Source: a virus. Taken from it: a stretch of DNA of 21,297 bases. The DNA lies in IMG/VR virus record IMGVR_UViG_3300045241_000101, positions 1-21,297 of that record. One strand, given 5' to 3'. Position 1 is the first letter of the stretch, and every line of letters starts with the position of its first letter. Position numbers and translations under genes: made by a program. Shown piece by piece: positions 8,033-14,973 of this stretch. Under the pieces are notes generated by a model, which was given only the letters and a program-made list of their open reading frames with translations, ran no database searches and had not been told where the DNA came from.

Positions 8033-9394
8033 TTATTGGCCGATGTATTCAGTGGTGAGTCGGGCGAGGCCGGAGCCTGAGCAGGAACCGCCTGTAACGA
8101 TGGAGGATGAAGCGGTGACGGTGTGGGAGGCAGCGGTAAGGACGCTGGTTATGTAGGTCGTGCCTACGTTCTGGCGGTTTCCTCCGCTCGCGGAAGTGAC
8201 GGTAGTGGTTGCCCAATCCGAGGGCATGACCCCGTCTATGAGGAGCGTAATGGCGCAACCGTCGCCGCCGGTTCCGTTGGACATAGAGCCTCGGATGGAC
8301 GTGAGGACGCGGCCGGAGTTCGAGAGGGAGAAAGTGCTGGTGGCGATAGAAGCGGTGCCGCTGTCAACGAAGGCATTGTCGTTCAAGTAGAGCGGCGCGA
8401 GCGTTCCGAGGTAGCTCTTGCTGACCACCTGGGCGGAGGAGGTGGGAGTGCTCGTTGGTATGAAGGGAATACCCGTAAAGGTCGTGGAGGCGAGCGTGGA
8501 GCTTCCGGTCTGGTTGAACGTGCCGGAGAAGTTGACCGCGCCGGAGAACGTGCTCGTGCCGCTCCAAGCGTACGCAGAGGACGTGGCAATCCAAGCGGGG
8601 TCGAGCTTGTAGACGCTATTTTCGAGCTTGTTCGCTATCGGTGCGGTGGTTGTGGTTTGCGGGGTGGCGTTGAAGCTGGTGCTCCGGGCGACGAGAGGAG
8701 CAGTCGTGCCTCCGGCGGAAGTCCCGGCCGCGAGTTCCTGGTTCGTGGCTATCTCCGCGACGCCCTTCTGCGATATGGAGCTGTCCACCGTTCCAGCGAA
8801 AGAAGTGGAGGCAAGCTGGCGATACGTCACGAACTTGTCTTCGTCGCCTGCGCCGTAAGTATAGGAGGTATCGAGCCGGGGGATAGCCGAACTGGAGAAG
8901 GTCCAGGTTCCCGTGATGTTCTCGTTGTTCTTCGAGATGTCGAACTCGGAGTAGAAGCAAGCTGTATTCGAGAGGATGAAGATGGTCCCGCCGGCGTGGG
9001 CCTTCTGGTTGGCTGATACCGAGGTGCAGTTAGACGATCTGAAGTCGAGGCCGCGAGTAACCCCGGTCAAAGTGGCTGTCCCGTTGGCGTTCTGGCTGAC
9101 CCCCGTGAAGCTGATTTGCTCCTCTTTGGAGGTTCCGGGTTCCAGGGTGCCATAAGCCACGGAGCCAAGGTCGGACATGCTGATGGTCGTTGAAGCGTCC
9201 GGGAGCTTGAAGCTTTGAAGGGTTATGGAGCTGGCGGAGGAGGTTATACCCGAGCCGGAAAGCTTGAACTTCTGGGCTTGGACGGGGGTAAAGGACCCCA
9301 GGGGCGGCGTAACAGGCTGAACGGGGTGAATCCATGAAGCTGCCGCGAGGAGCAACGAGGCTATGAATACTTTGGCGGAGGCGAAGAAGGACAT
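8033..9394 (-). CDS. Fibre-like protein with signal peptide (453 aa)
   Basis: Starts with a Sec-type signal (AKVFIASLLLAAASW, then a Pro-rich spacer). Residues ~40-160 hold a typical phage fibre base module: FKLSGSGITSSASSITLQSF, GTLEPGTSKEEQISFTGVSQ, NANGTATLTGVTRGLDFRSS, AHAGGTIFILSN. A second widespread fibre module follows (QKGVAEIATNQELAAGTSAG, GTTAPLVARS), then a Ser/Thr-rich shaft and a C-terminal beta-rich knob (GRVLTSIRGSMSNGTGGDGC to LARLTTEYIGQ) with two late cysteines in DGC and GSCSG. It lies directly after the nozzle gene, where short-tailed phages often place a fibre. The modules support a virion fibre; the signal peptide is unexpected for one assembled in the cytoplasm. Confidence 0.8.
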   Translation of the reverse strand: MSFFASAKVFIASLLLAAASWIHPVQPVTPPLGSFTPVQAQKFKLSGSGITSSASSITLQSFKLPDASTTISMSDLGSVAYGTLEPGTSKEEQISFTGVSQNANGTATLTGVTRGLDFRSSNCTSVSANQKAHAGGTIFILSNTACFYSEFDISKNNENITGTWTFSSSAIPRLDTSYTYGAGDEDKFVTYRQLASTSFAGTVDSSISQKGVAEIATNQELAAGTSAGGTTAPLVARSTSFNATPQTTTTAPIANKLENSVYKLDPAWIATSSAYAWSGTSTFSGAVNFSGTFNQTGSSTLASTTFTGIPFIPTSTPTSSAQVVSKSYLGTLAPLYLNDNAFVDSGTASIATSTFSLSNSGRVLTSIRGSMSNGTGGDGCAITLLIDGVMPSDWATTTVTSASGGNRQNVGTTYITSVLTAASHTVTASSSIVTGGSCSGSGLARLTTEYIGQ

Positions 9395-9418
9395 TGAGGG
9401 ATATTCTTAGTATGGACG

Positions 9419-11266
9419 TTATTTTCTAATTGCAAACTGGTTGTCTGGGGATAAGGTGGCGTTCGAGCCATACGCCAGAATCTCCCACTGCTGGTCCACG
9501 TCGTTCGAGCTGTATTGGACCTGGCGTTCGTAGTAATTCTGCTTCACAAGGTCGTGGATGACCCGGAACTTCGGGGTGTTGGAGATGGAGTCGGTGATTC
9601 CGCCGATGGGTTGCTCACCGATAGGGTTCTTGCCGATGGAACCGTCCACCGAGGTCGAGAAGATGATGTCGTCGTCCGCGCCGTCTATGGTTTCCTCGAC
9701 GATGGAGGTAAAACCGCCGAAGTCGTACTTTAGGACGCAGGTTAGCGCGGTGTTCGAGGAGATGTACCCTTCCGTGTAGTGGGCGTCTTCGGACTTCTGG
9801 GCATCCCTTCTCCCGCTGTTCTCGTAAGCAAAAGCCGCGATAGCGTCTATGGGATTCGAGTTGTCGTTGTAGGACCCGTCGAAGAGGTGGTAGGTTTCCG
9901 GGACGGCGTTGGAGTGGCCGTATAAATCGCCGCCGATAATCGCCAGACGCCCGATGGGAAGGACCTGGGGAGCCTCCCAATACTGCTTTTGGATGTTGTA
10001 CATGAGGAGGATGGATTCATTGGGGAGAGCGACGCAGATGTACTGCCGCCAATACTTGATGTGCGCGTTCGTGAAGTCATAGGACTCGAAGTCGGTCTTT
10101 ATCGGGTCGGAGATAGGTTTGGTCTGGGTGGTGTCGATGCTCTCTACCCGGCCGAGTTCGTCCAGGGTGGGTTCGTTCGAGATGTAAACGGTCTTGTTCT
10201 TGATTTTCGCTATTGCTCCCTGCGAGATTGCGGCTTCCCTCGGAGCTGAGGCGAGGCGCTTGATTTGCGCGGTCTCCTTGGTGAGGTCGGAGGAGAGCTG
10301 GTAGGAAACGCGATACCAGAAGTCCTTGCCGGCCGAGATGAACATGAGGGAGCCGTTCTGGTCGCTCTCGTTCGTCTCCGGGGCGAAGCCGACAATTGAA
10401 CCGTCCAAAGTGAGCGTATCGCCTTCTCCGGGGGCGCGGGGACTCGATGATGTGTACGTCAGGTAGTCGTTCTGCTTGGAAATCCACGCATACCTCGAAG
10501 TCGTGGAGGCGAGGTAGAGCTGGTTGTTCAAGGATGAGATGAGGTCGAAGACCTGGGAGGTGGACATGGAAGAGGGCCGGGCCGTGAAGCCTCCGGTCGA
10601 GACTCCTACGACGGTTTGGAAGGCGAGGTCGCCCTGGGCGATCGCGGGACCTGCCAAAGCCGGGTCGGGGGTTACTCCCGTGAGGGTCGTGGAGCTTTCA
10701 CCCCCGGTGTAGGTGTATTCAACGCCGCCGATGGTGACTTTGCGAGGTGTGAGGGAGGTCAAGAACCCCGATGCCGCCCAAGTGCCGGTACCTGTTTTGG
10801 TCAAAGTGTTCGTGCCTACGGAATCTATCGTCGTAATTGCTCCGCCCCAGCGGTACAGGTTCGCGGTTCCATCGACGAACAAAAGCTCGTCTATCTTCTC
10901 GGTGGTGTTCCAAAACTCCGCGAACTGGACAATTGCCGTAGCAGTTAGGCCGGACTTCAGCGTGTACCACGTTCCTAGGTAGGCGAACTCAAGGTCGCCG
11001 TTCGTGTTGAAACGCAGGGGCCTTTCTTCTCCCCTGCATGTAATCCATTCGTAGCTTGAGGAAATCGGGTAAAGGTCGGTCGCTGCGACGCCGTAAAGCG
11101 AGTAGCCCTGTCTCACGCCCACCCTGTCGGCGTCGTTCGTTATGACGTTCTGGGAAGGAGGGACCAAAGTGCCGGGCGGAAGGGCGGTCATGTCCGTCTT
11201 GGACTGGTAGCCGAGGAATGAATAGCCCTTGTTCCTATTGGGGATGAGGTTGAATTGCTCAGGCAT
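9419..11266 (-). CDS. Tail nozzle / tubular protein B-like (615 aa)
   Basis: The ATG overlaps the end of a 27-codon micro-gene by 8 bases. The N-terminus includes the pattern typical of podovirus nozzle or hub proteins: PGTLVPPSQNVITNDADRVG then VRQGYSLYG, i.e. 'a.N...d....v..R.Gy..yg'. The rest is predicted beta-rich, with blade-like repeats (IDELLFVDGTANLYRWGG; NNQLYLASTTSRYAWISKQN; AIAKIKNKTVYISNEPTLDE) suggesting a beta-propeller-like body, as in T7 gp12 and P22 gp10-type nozzle proteins. Length is between those two. It directly follows the connector gene, matching the gp11-gp12 order in T7. Sequence similarity to T7 itself is not evident, so the assignment rests on the N-terminal pattern, fold impression and position. 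Confidence 0.68.
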   Translation of the reverse strand: MPEQFNLIPNRNKGYSFLGYQSKTDMTALPPGTLVPPSQNVITNDADRVGVRQGYSLYGVAATDLYPISSSYEWITCRGEERPLRFNTNGDLEFAYLGTWYTLKSGLTATAIVQFAEFWNTTEKIDELLFVDGTANLYRWGGAITTIDSVGTNTLTKTGTGTWAASGFLTSLTPRKVTIGGVEYTYTGGESSTTLTGVTPDPALAGPAIAQGDLAFQTVVGVSTGGFTARPSSMSTSQVFDLISSLNNQLYLASTTSRYAWISKQNDYLTYTSSSPRAPGEGDTLTLDGSIVGFAPETNESDQNGSLMFISAGKDFWYRVSYQLSSDLTKETAQIKRLASAPREAAISQGAIAKIKNKTVYISNEPTLDELGRVESIDTTQTKPISDPIKTDFESYDFTNAHIKYWRQYICVALPNESILLMYNIQKQYWEAPQVLPIGRLAIIGGDLYGHSNAVPETYHLFDGSYNDNSNPIDAIAAFAYENSGRRDAQKSEDAHYTEGYISSNTALTCVLKYDFGGFTSIVEETIDGADDDIIFSTSVDGSIGKNPIGEQPIGGITDSISNTPKFRVIHDLVKQNYYERQVQYSSNDVDQQWEILAYGSNATLSPDNQFAIRK

Positions 11267-11342
11267 GTTTCGGTTTGGGCTTCTGCTTCTGATGCTTCTT
11301 CCAAGCCCTCTTCCACTTCCTTGTGGTTTCGTTCGAGGGCAT
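11259..11342 (-). CDS. 27-residue highly basic peptide (micro-gene)
   Basis: Found by hand in the gap between connector and nozzle genes. The ATG shares one base with the connector's stop (TAATG, 11340-11344) and its own TGA lies 8 bases inside the nozzle gene, so it bridges the gap with coupled signals at both ends. The peptide contains TTRKWKRAWKKHQKQKPKPK and ends HA: ten Lys/Arg, two His, two Trp and one acidic residue in 27. Such a composition suits binding to nucleic acid or an acidic protein surface. It may be a tiny virion or packaging accessory, or the frame may exist only to keep ribosomes moving between the two flanking genes. No homologue recognised. Confidence 0.5.
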   Translation of the reverse strand: MPSNETTRKWKRAWKKHQKQKPKPKHA

Positions 11343-12043
11343 TAGTAGCTTCGTGTGGGGCCGAAGGGCTGGCGGTAATAGAAGGTCTGCGGTGATTGGG
11401 CCTCGCTCTTGTTCTGGGCGACGTACCGGGCGCGGGCGGTTTTGTATTCGTTCTGGTAGAAGGCAAGGTCGAAGGCCGAGTCTTTGCCCTGGAGCTGGGG
11501 GGCGAGGAGAATCATTACCTTGTCGAAAAGGAGGTTGTAGCTCTCGGTGTCGAGGTTGATGAGGTTCGAGTCGTCCGTGACGGTCTCCTGCCAGTCGCCG
11601 GAGGTAGCGTCGCGGAAGAGGTACTTGGAGTAGTAGGCGATCTCCCAGGTAGTAGCGGTTGAGCCGGTCGAGAGGCGGAGGGTCTTCGTCGTCCCGTCGA
11701 TGTCGATGGTGAAGGTGTTTCGTTCTCTCCGAAGGTCAAACTCCTTGCTATATCTCGCGCGGTAGTTGTCGAGCGAAGTGTTCGAGCCGGAGGGAGCGAG
11801 GTAGGTCACTTTCCTTCCCTTCAGGTCTTCAGGAAGGTCCGTGTAGGTGTAGGTGTCGTCCGAGGAGTCGTAGGTTCCCCCGGTCAAAGAATCGGTCCTC
11901 TGGGTCTCCTTCGGGTCGATGTCCAAGAGCAAATCCCCGGCCGCCCGGTAGATTACTTGGTCGATGGCCTGGACCTTGTTGAGGTTCGTGCCGTGCAAGG
12001 CTCCCTGGAGGTCTACCTTGAGGTCAGTGATGCTCTTCGCCAT
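11342..12043 (-). CDS. Head-tail connector / adaptor (tail tubular protein A-like)
   Basis: 233 residues from the ATG at 12043. The frame can extend to a TTG at 12067, but the ATG gives MAKSITDLKVDLQGALHG, the expected beginning, and a smaller overlap (20 bases) with the gene upstream. Near the N-terminus LHGTNLNKVQAIDQVIYRAA then LLDIDPKETQR is a pattern I associate with connector proteins of uncultured short-tailed phages. A beta-rich middle (YTYTDLPEDLKGRKVTYLAP) and a helical C-terminus (YNLLFDKVMILLAPQLQGKD) follow. It stands just before the nozzle-like gene, as gp11 precedes gp12 in T7, and is somewhat longer than T7 gp11. Assigned mostly from position and this pattern. Confidence 0.62.
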   Translation of the reverse strand: MAKSITDLKVDLQGALHGTNLNKVQAIDQVIYRAAGDLLLDIDPKETQRTDSLTGGTYDSSDDTYTYTDLPEDLKGRKVTYLAPSGSNTSLDNYRARYSKEFDLRRERNTFTIDIDGTTKTLRLSTGSTATTWEIAYYSKYLFRDATSGDWQETVTDDSNLINLDTESYNLLFDKVMILLAPQLQGKDSAFDLAFYQNEYKTARARYVAQNKSEAQSPQTFYYRQPFGPTRSY

Positions 12044-12257
12044 GTTCGTCGCGGATTGAGATGCCAATGGCCGCGACTATGGCCTTGGGGTTCGTTGTGA
12101 GCCTTGGAACGAGGTCGATGCCGTGCTTGTCGGAGACGGCTTTAATCTCTTCGAGGAAGGCGGTGATTCGAGCCTCGCGCTTCTCGTTCTGTTCATCCTC
12201 GTAAGCCTTCAGAGCGGCTTCGTTCACGATGAGCTGCGGTTTGGTGTTATTGGCCAT
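12024..12257 (-). CDS. Small charged protein of unknown function (77 aa)
   Basis: From the ATG at 12257, overlapping the holin-like gene's stop by 11 bases. A longer open frame reaching 12515 exists, but that extension is Ser/Arg/Lys-rich and is only the shadow of the holin-like gene. The protein is probably helical: residues 10-45 (VNEAALKAYEDEQNEKREAR, then ITAFLEEIKAVSDK) look like a long amphipathic helix, followed by a KHGIDLVPRLTTNP turn, a hydrophobic IVAAIGISI, and an acidic His-rich tail EHGEEHH. The 'KHgidLvprL...p' element is seen in small phage proteins of unknown role. No transmembrane helix of full length. It may be a partner of the upstream membrane protein or of the connector. 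Confidence 0.65.
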   Translation of the reverse strand: MANNTKPQLIVNEAALKAYEDEQNEKREARITAFLEEIKAVSDKHGIDLVPRLTTNPKAIVAAIGISIRDEHGEEHH

Positions 12258-12489
12258 GGTTGAGGAGGAGGGCCATGAGCGCGCCGAGAAGGGCGAGTCC
12301 GATGGCCGAGCCGATGAATATAAGGACTTTCTCGGTCCACTTCCCGGCGAATGTTTCTTGCGATGAGGCAATGAAGTCTTTGAGGTCCGCATGTAAGGCG
12401 TCAACCTTCTCGTTAATGCCTTTAACGTCCTTCTTGAGGTCTCCGATGTCGATTTGCATTTGTGTGAATTCACTCGGCATCGCGAACAT
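12247..12489 (-). CDS. Holin-like / XhlA-type membrane protein (80 aa)
   Basis: The ATG follows the previous TAA with no gap (TAAATG). Residues ~10-45 form a predicted amphipathic coiled coil (DIGDLKKDVKGINEKVDALH), followed by KWTEKV and one strong transmembrane helix at ~54-76 (VLIFIGSAIGLALLGALMAL), ending LLLNHGQ. A cytoplasmic coiled coil followed by a single C-terminal helix is the architecture of hemolysin XhlA-type proteins, which assist holins in some phages. The homology is judged only by architecture. It sits between capsid accessory genes and the connector, not beside an endolysin; no classical endolysin is found in the window. Alternatives: membrane-anchored assembly factor or superinfection-exclusion protein. 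Confidence 0.6.
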   Translation of the reverse strand: MFAMPSEFTQMQIDIGDLKKDVKGINEKVDALHADLKDFIASSQETFAGKWTEKVLIFIGSAIGLALLGALMALLLNHGQ

Positions 12490-12903
12490 TTAACCTTGGG
12501 AGTAACTGATACCAACAGTGGAAGAGGCCCCGTTGCCGATGCAGGAATACGCTCCTGAGTAGGCGTCCTGTTGGTGGAAGATTCCCGCGCTCGAAGAGGC
12601 GGAGGATACGATGGTCAAGCCGGAAGCCTGAGTACAGGTAGCGGCCCGGCAAAGGGTGATGCTGGTCGTGGACGCTACGGTGGCATCGAAGGCGATGCGG
12701 TTGTCGGCCCGGGAGGAGGTGGCGAGGAGGACGGTCGAGACTGCGCCGCTGCAAACGACGGAAGCGTTCGTCGCGCTGTTGTAGTAGTTGGCGTTCAGGT
12801 AAGCGGTGCCGCCGAGGTTGTGAGTGCGGCTGGCAACGAGGGGTCCTGCCGTGGCTCCGATGAGGAGGGCGAGGACGATGGTGAGGAAGGTGTTGAGTTT
12901 CAT
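12490..12903 (-). CDS. Small signal-anchored beta-rich accessory protein (137 aa)
   Basis: The N-terminus is MKLNTFLTIVLALLIGATAG, a signal peptide or N-terminal membrane anchor, followed by NLGGTAYLNANYYNSA. The rest resembles a small beta-structured module common in phage accessory head or fibre proteins: LLATSSRADNRIAFDATVAS, TTSITLCRAATCTQASGLTI, then GAYSCIGNGASSTVGIS. Four cysteines (one in VVCSG, two in CRAATC, one in YSCIG) could form two disulfides. The next gene upstream has the same plan: hydrophobic N-terminus, then NLGGTxxxNA. The start context is AATTAACCC-ATG with no Shine-Dalgarno. Probably a decoration or surface-exposed structural protein; why it needs a signal sequence is unknown. 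Confidence 0.75.
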   Translation of the reverse strand: MKLNTFLTIVLALLIGATAGPLVASRTHNLGGTAYLNANYYNSATNASVVCSGAVSTVLLATSSRADNRIAFDATVASTTSITLCRAATCTQASGLTIVSSASSSAGIFHQQDAYSGAYSCIGNGASSTVGISYSQG

Positions 12904-12984
12904 GGGTTAATTAGTGGTTGGTTTCCGCTCCCCGTCCCCGGCCCCTGGGGTCATGACTTCCAAGGGACAGAGCGGGGAGCCGAT
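12904..12984 (-). promoter_or_regulatory. Spacer with long GC-rich inverted repeat and TTAAC box
   Basis: 81 bases without a convincing gene. An exact 8-base inverted repeat GCTCCCCG / CGGGGAGC (12973-12980 and 12927-12934) encloses further pairing (GTCCC / GGGAC nearby) and CCCCAGGGG, so the transcript should fold into a strong stem-loop of about 54 bases. What follows is GGAAACCAACC, not a T-run, so it is not a standard terminator. TTAAC (12906-12910 on the plus strand as GTTAA) lies two bases before the downstream ATG. Possible mRNA processing or 5'-stabilising element. Confidence 0.5.
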
Positions 12985-13452
12985 CTAGTAGCTGAAGTAG
13001 CAGGTGCGAGCGGTCGACGTGACCATGTTCAGGCCGGCGTTGTACGTGGCGCTGCCGGGAACTGAAGTGATTATGATGGTCGCGGTATCCGCTGCGGACA
13101 CCTTGCCAGTGACTACCCAATCGGAGGTCGAGCTGGCGGAGTTGAAGGACGCGATAACAGGGTCGCCAAGGGCGGCTCCGGTCAGGGTAATCGTCGTCGA
13201 GGCTGCGGTGCTCGAAGAGACGCTGGCCGGGTCCCAGCTCAAGGTCGCACAAGCGTGCTCCAAGAGAGGGGTGCCGGAGTTGACGGTCAGGCTCGCGCCG
13301 GTAACTGCGCCGGAGGACGTGAGGCTATCGACGGTCAGGGCGTTGAAGTTCGTGGTGCCTCCAAGGTTCACTCCCTTGTGAGAGGAAGCGTAGATGGAGA
13401 TACCAACGACGACTACGGCCAGGAGGAGGATGAGAGCGGTTCCTTTTTGCAT
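12985..13452 (-). CDS. Signal-anchored capsid-accessory / fibre-type protein (155 aa)
   Basis: First gene after the capsid gene. MQKGTALILLLAVVVVGISI is a basic start followed by a strong hydrophobic segment, then KGVNLGGTTNFNALTVDSLT. The C-terminal ~95 residues match a beta-sandwich-like module I recall in proteins encoded next to phage capsid genes: ATLSWDPASVSSSTAASTTI, LTGAALGDPVIASFNSASST, VTGKVSAADTATIIITSVPG, ending MVTSTARTCYFSY. The usual form reads 'atwdP.s...g...t..vtGAalGD...asf...l....v.g.VsaadtV.v...N.tg...dla'. Two cysteines, one at the start of the module and one four residues from the end, could pair. Start context CTTAACACCACC-ATG. Probably a decoration or head-fibre protein; topology with an N-terminal membrane segment is odd. 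Confidence 0.76.
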   Translation of the reverse strand: MQKGTALILLLAVVVVGISIYASSHKGVNLGGTTNFNALTVDSLTSSGAVTGASLTVNSGTPLLEHACATLSWDPASVSSSTAASTTITLTGAALGDPVIASFNSASSTSDWVVTGKVSAADTATIIITSVPGSATYNAGLNMVTSTARTCYFSY

Positions 13453-13485
13453 GGTGGTGTTAAGTGTTAGGACCGACCATGAATG

Positions 13486-14412
13486 TTAAGAACCGTTCGA
13501 GCCTACGATGCCTTCGAAGGACAAAGCGCCTACGACTTCGCGGAACTTGCCGCCGTACTTGTAGGTGTCGTTGTCGGAGTATTCCGGCGGAACGAGCCAA
13601 GTAGAAACGGCAGACCGGACATAGCGCATGATGCTGTGGTTCGAGGACAGGAGGAACCAGGCGGAATCAGAGCCGCTGGCCGCCGCGCCGAGCCACTGCG
13701 AAGTGGCGACCTGGATGCCGTACTTCGAGGAGTAGACGTTCATGTCGTTGTTCGCGGTGCCGGAGCGGAGTTCGGACTGGGTGACTTCGCACGCGGTCTT
13801 GAAGAGCGCGGGCGGGACCAAGAGGACGGAAGGCATGTTGCCTCCGACCACGCCGTCCTGGGACTTCATCTCGAGCAACTGGATGATGGCGGTGTTCAGG
13901 GTGGTTTCCGAGAACGCGCCGGTCACTTTGTTGTCGATGGTGTAGCCGCCGAGGTTCGTGTGGGTGTCGGAGATAAGAGCCGTGCCGTCGTAGGTCGTCG
14001 CGGCGCTGAAGGCGTTGCGGAAGACGGCAAAGGCGTTCTTGTCGCGGGTGTTGCGAGCGTTGGCCGCGAAGTTCTTGACCATCTTCTCGTACGCGCCGTG
14101 CATGTTGTCCGCGAAGAACTCGGCCGGGATGATGATGTTCCGGGCGAACTTCGTGACGGTGAACGTCTTGGAGCCGGTCACGCGGGGCTGGCCCTGGGTT
14201 ATCTCGGCCTCTTCAGCGAGGGAATCCCACAAGCCGGAGCCGAGGAAGTTTTCGACTATCTCGGCCGCGCGGTCGGTGGTCTCCTGGTTGAAGACGGAAC
14301 CGGAGTTCGCGTCCACATAGCCGACGTGCTGGGTGATGTTGTGCTCCTGGAGGAACACGTCGTCCAAAGCCGTCTTGACGACATTGGGCGACAACGATGA
14401 ATTCATAGACAT
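13486..14412 (-). CDS. Major capsid protein (HK97 fold, Mu gpT-like)
   Basis: 308 residues, complete. Follows scaffold and decoration genes. Residues ~140-160 carry NAFSAATTYDGTALISDTHT, then NLGGY, and ~195-225 PSVLLVPPALFKTACEVTQS, then ELRSGTANND, close to the 'F..a......dG..Lf...H...gG...sN... LlvPp.L...a.ei..s....g...N..N' pattern of Mu gpT-type major head subunits. The N-terminal part FNQETTDRAAEIVENFLGSG and EEAEITQGQPRVTGSKTFTV also fit. About 34 kDa, usual for the family, with no N-terminal delta domain because scaffold is separate. Start: the first of two nearby ATGs, context CCCTTAACCA-ATG; beginning at the second would only lose two residues. Expected to be the most abundant protein made from this window. 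Confidence 0.9.
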   Translation of the reverse strand: MSMNSSLSPNVVKTALDDVFLQEHNITQHVGYVDANSGSVFNQETTDRAAEIVENFLGSGLWDSLAEEAEITQGQPRVTGSKTFTVTKFARNIIIPAEFFADNMHGAYEKMVKNFAANARNTRDKNAFAVFRNAFSAATTYDGTALISDTHTNLGGYTIDNKVTGAFSETTLNTAIIQLLEMKSQDGVVGGNMPSVLLVPPALFKTACEVTQSELRSGTANNDMNVYSSKYGIQVATSQWLGAAASGSDSAWFLLSSNHSIMRYVRSAVSTWLVPPEYSDNDTYKYGGKFREVVGALSFEGIVGSNGS

Positions 14413-14423
14413 TGGTTAAGGGA

Positions 14424-14930
14424 TTAGCTGAGGTCCTGGTCGCCCAAGAACGTCGCCCCCGACTTCAGGATGACGTTGAGAGACGCGCTGCCCGGGTCGC
14501 CGCCCACAATGGTGAACGGAGAGGTCTGCGCGTTGCCCGCTGCGGTGTCGAGCGTGTAGGACGACCCGGTAAGGTCGATAATCACGGAATCGCCGCAGAG
14601 AGCAGCAATCTCGCTCGCGGAATCAGCGAGCGTAGAGGTCTTTGCTTTTATGTTGTAGACGACGCCCGGCAAAGGCAGGTATACGTCCACGGTGCCGTCG
14701 GCGGAAGCGGTCTGGGTAGAGTCGGACTTTGCGAGTCCCACAATGCCCGTGATGGTTCCGATTACGCCGTCAGCATCAGCGAGGGGGATGACGTAAGGGG
14801 AGCCGGTGGACTTCCACTTTACGAACTCACCCGCTTTGATGGCGGTGGCGTTGGCTTCGGTCTGGAAGGTCAGGACCGGGAGGGACTGGGAGCCGCCGGT
14901 CGAGACAATCTTGATGTCGTTTTGTGCCAC
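14424..14930 (-). CDS. Capsid decoration-type protein (168 aa)
   Basis: Begins with GTG in the context CCAATTAAC-GTG. Contains NDIKIVSTGGSQSLPVLTFQ, an AIKAGEFVKW element, PYVIPLADADGVIGTITGIV then GLAKSDSTQTASADGTVDVY. This matches small beta-rich proteins encoded directly before phage capsid genes ('NdIk.v.TGgs....l.f.teA....ikaGEpVk......yv.plaD......f.GiA.sdSthTasaDGtVdVy.p'). The C-terminal half is also beta-rich. No signal peptide, unlike the accessory proteins on the other side of the capsid gene. Likely a decoration or cement protein that binds the expanded capsid; a role as a protease or maturation factor is not supported by any motif. Confidence 0.72.
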   Translation of the reverse strand: MAQNDIKIVSTGGSQSLPVLTFQTEANATAIKAGEFVKWKSTGSPYVIPLADADGVIGTITGIVGLAKSDSTQTASADGTVDVYLPLPGVVYNIKAKTSTLADSASEIAALCGDSVIIDLTGSSYTLDTAAGNAQTSPFTIVGGDPGSASLNVILKSGATFLGDQDLS

Positions 14931-14973
14931 GTTAATTGGTGGTTAGCGCGGCCGTTCGATTTGGCCGCGGCTA
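14931..14973 (-). promoter_or_regulatory. Hairpin at the scaffold stop codon, before decoration and capsid genes
   Basis: Perfect 7-base inverted repeat CGCGGCC / GGCCGCG (14963-14969 and 14947-14953) around a 9-base loop. The scaffold's TAG stop can pair with CTA on the other side past one bulged base, extending the stem into the stop codon. The bases after it are AACCACCAATTAAC, unpaired and A/C-rich, leading to the GTG start. No T-run follows. Position right upstream of the most highly expressed pair of genes suggests RNA processing or a 5' protective structure. Confidence 0.5.

Noticed and set aside
8123-9016. Plus-strand open frame of 297 codons
   Set aside because: Antisense of a fibre gene with recognisable modules; product is Gly/Arg-rich without domain features.
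12258-12515. N-terminal extension of the 77-residue protein frame
   Set aside because: Overlaps the holin-like gene fully and is Ser/Arg/Lys-rich; ATG at 12257 fits.
12907-12954. 15-codon open frame in the spacer between the two accessory genes
   Set aside because: Lies inside the inverted repeat, no hydrophobic or other signature, and no coupling to the upstream stop; more likely chance.
12927-12980. Intrinsic transcription terminator
   Set aside because: Strong stem but no T-run on the minus strand, and genes continue in the same direction.
13483-14400. Long plus-strand open frame (305 codons)
   Set aside because: Exact antisense of the capsid gene; low-complexity Val/Gly/Arg/Asp-rich product caused by GC-rich third positions.
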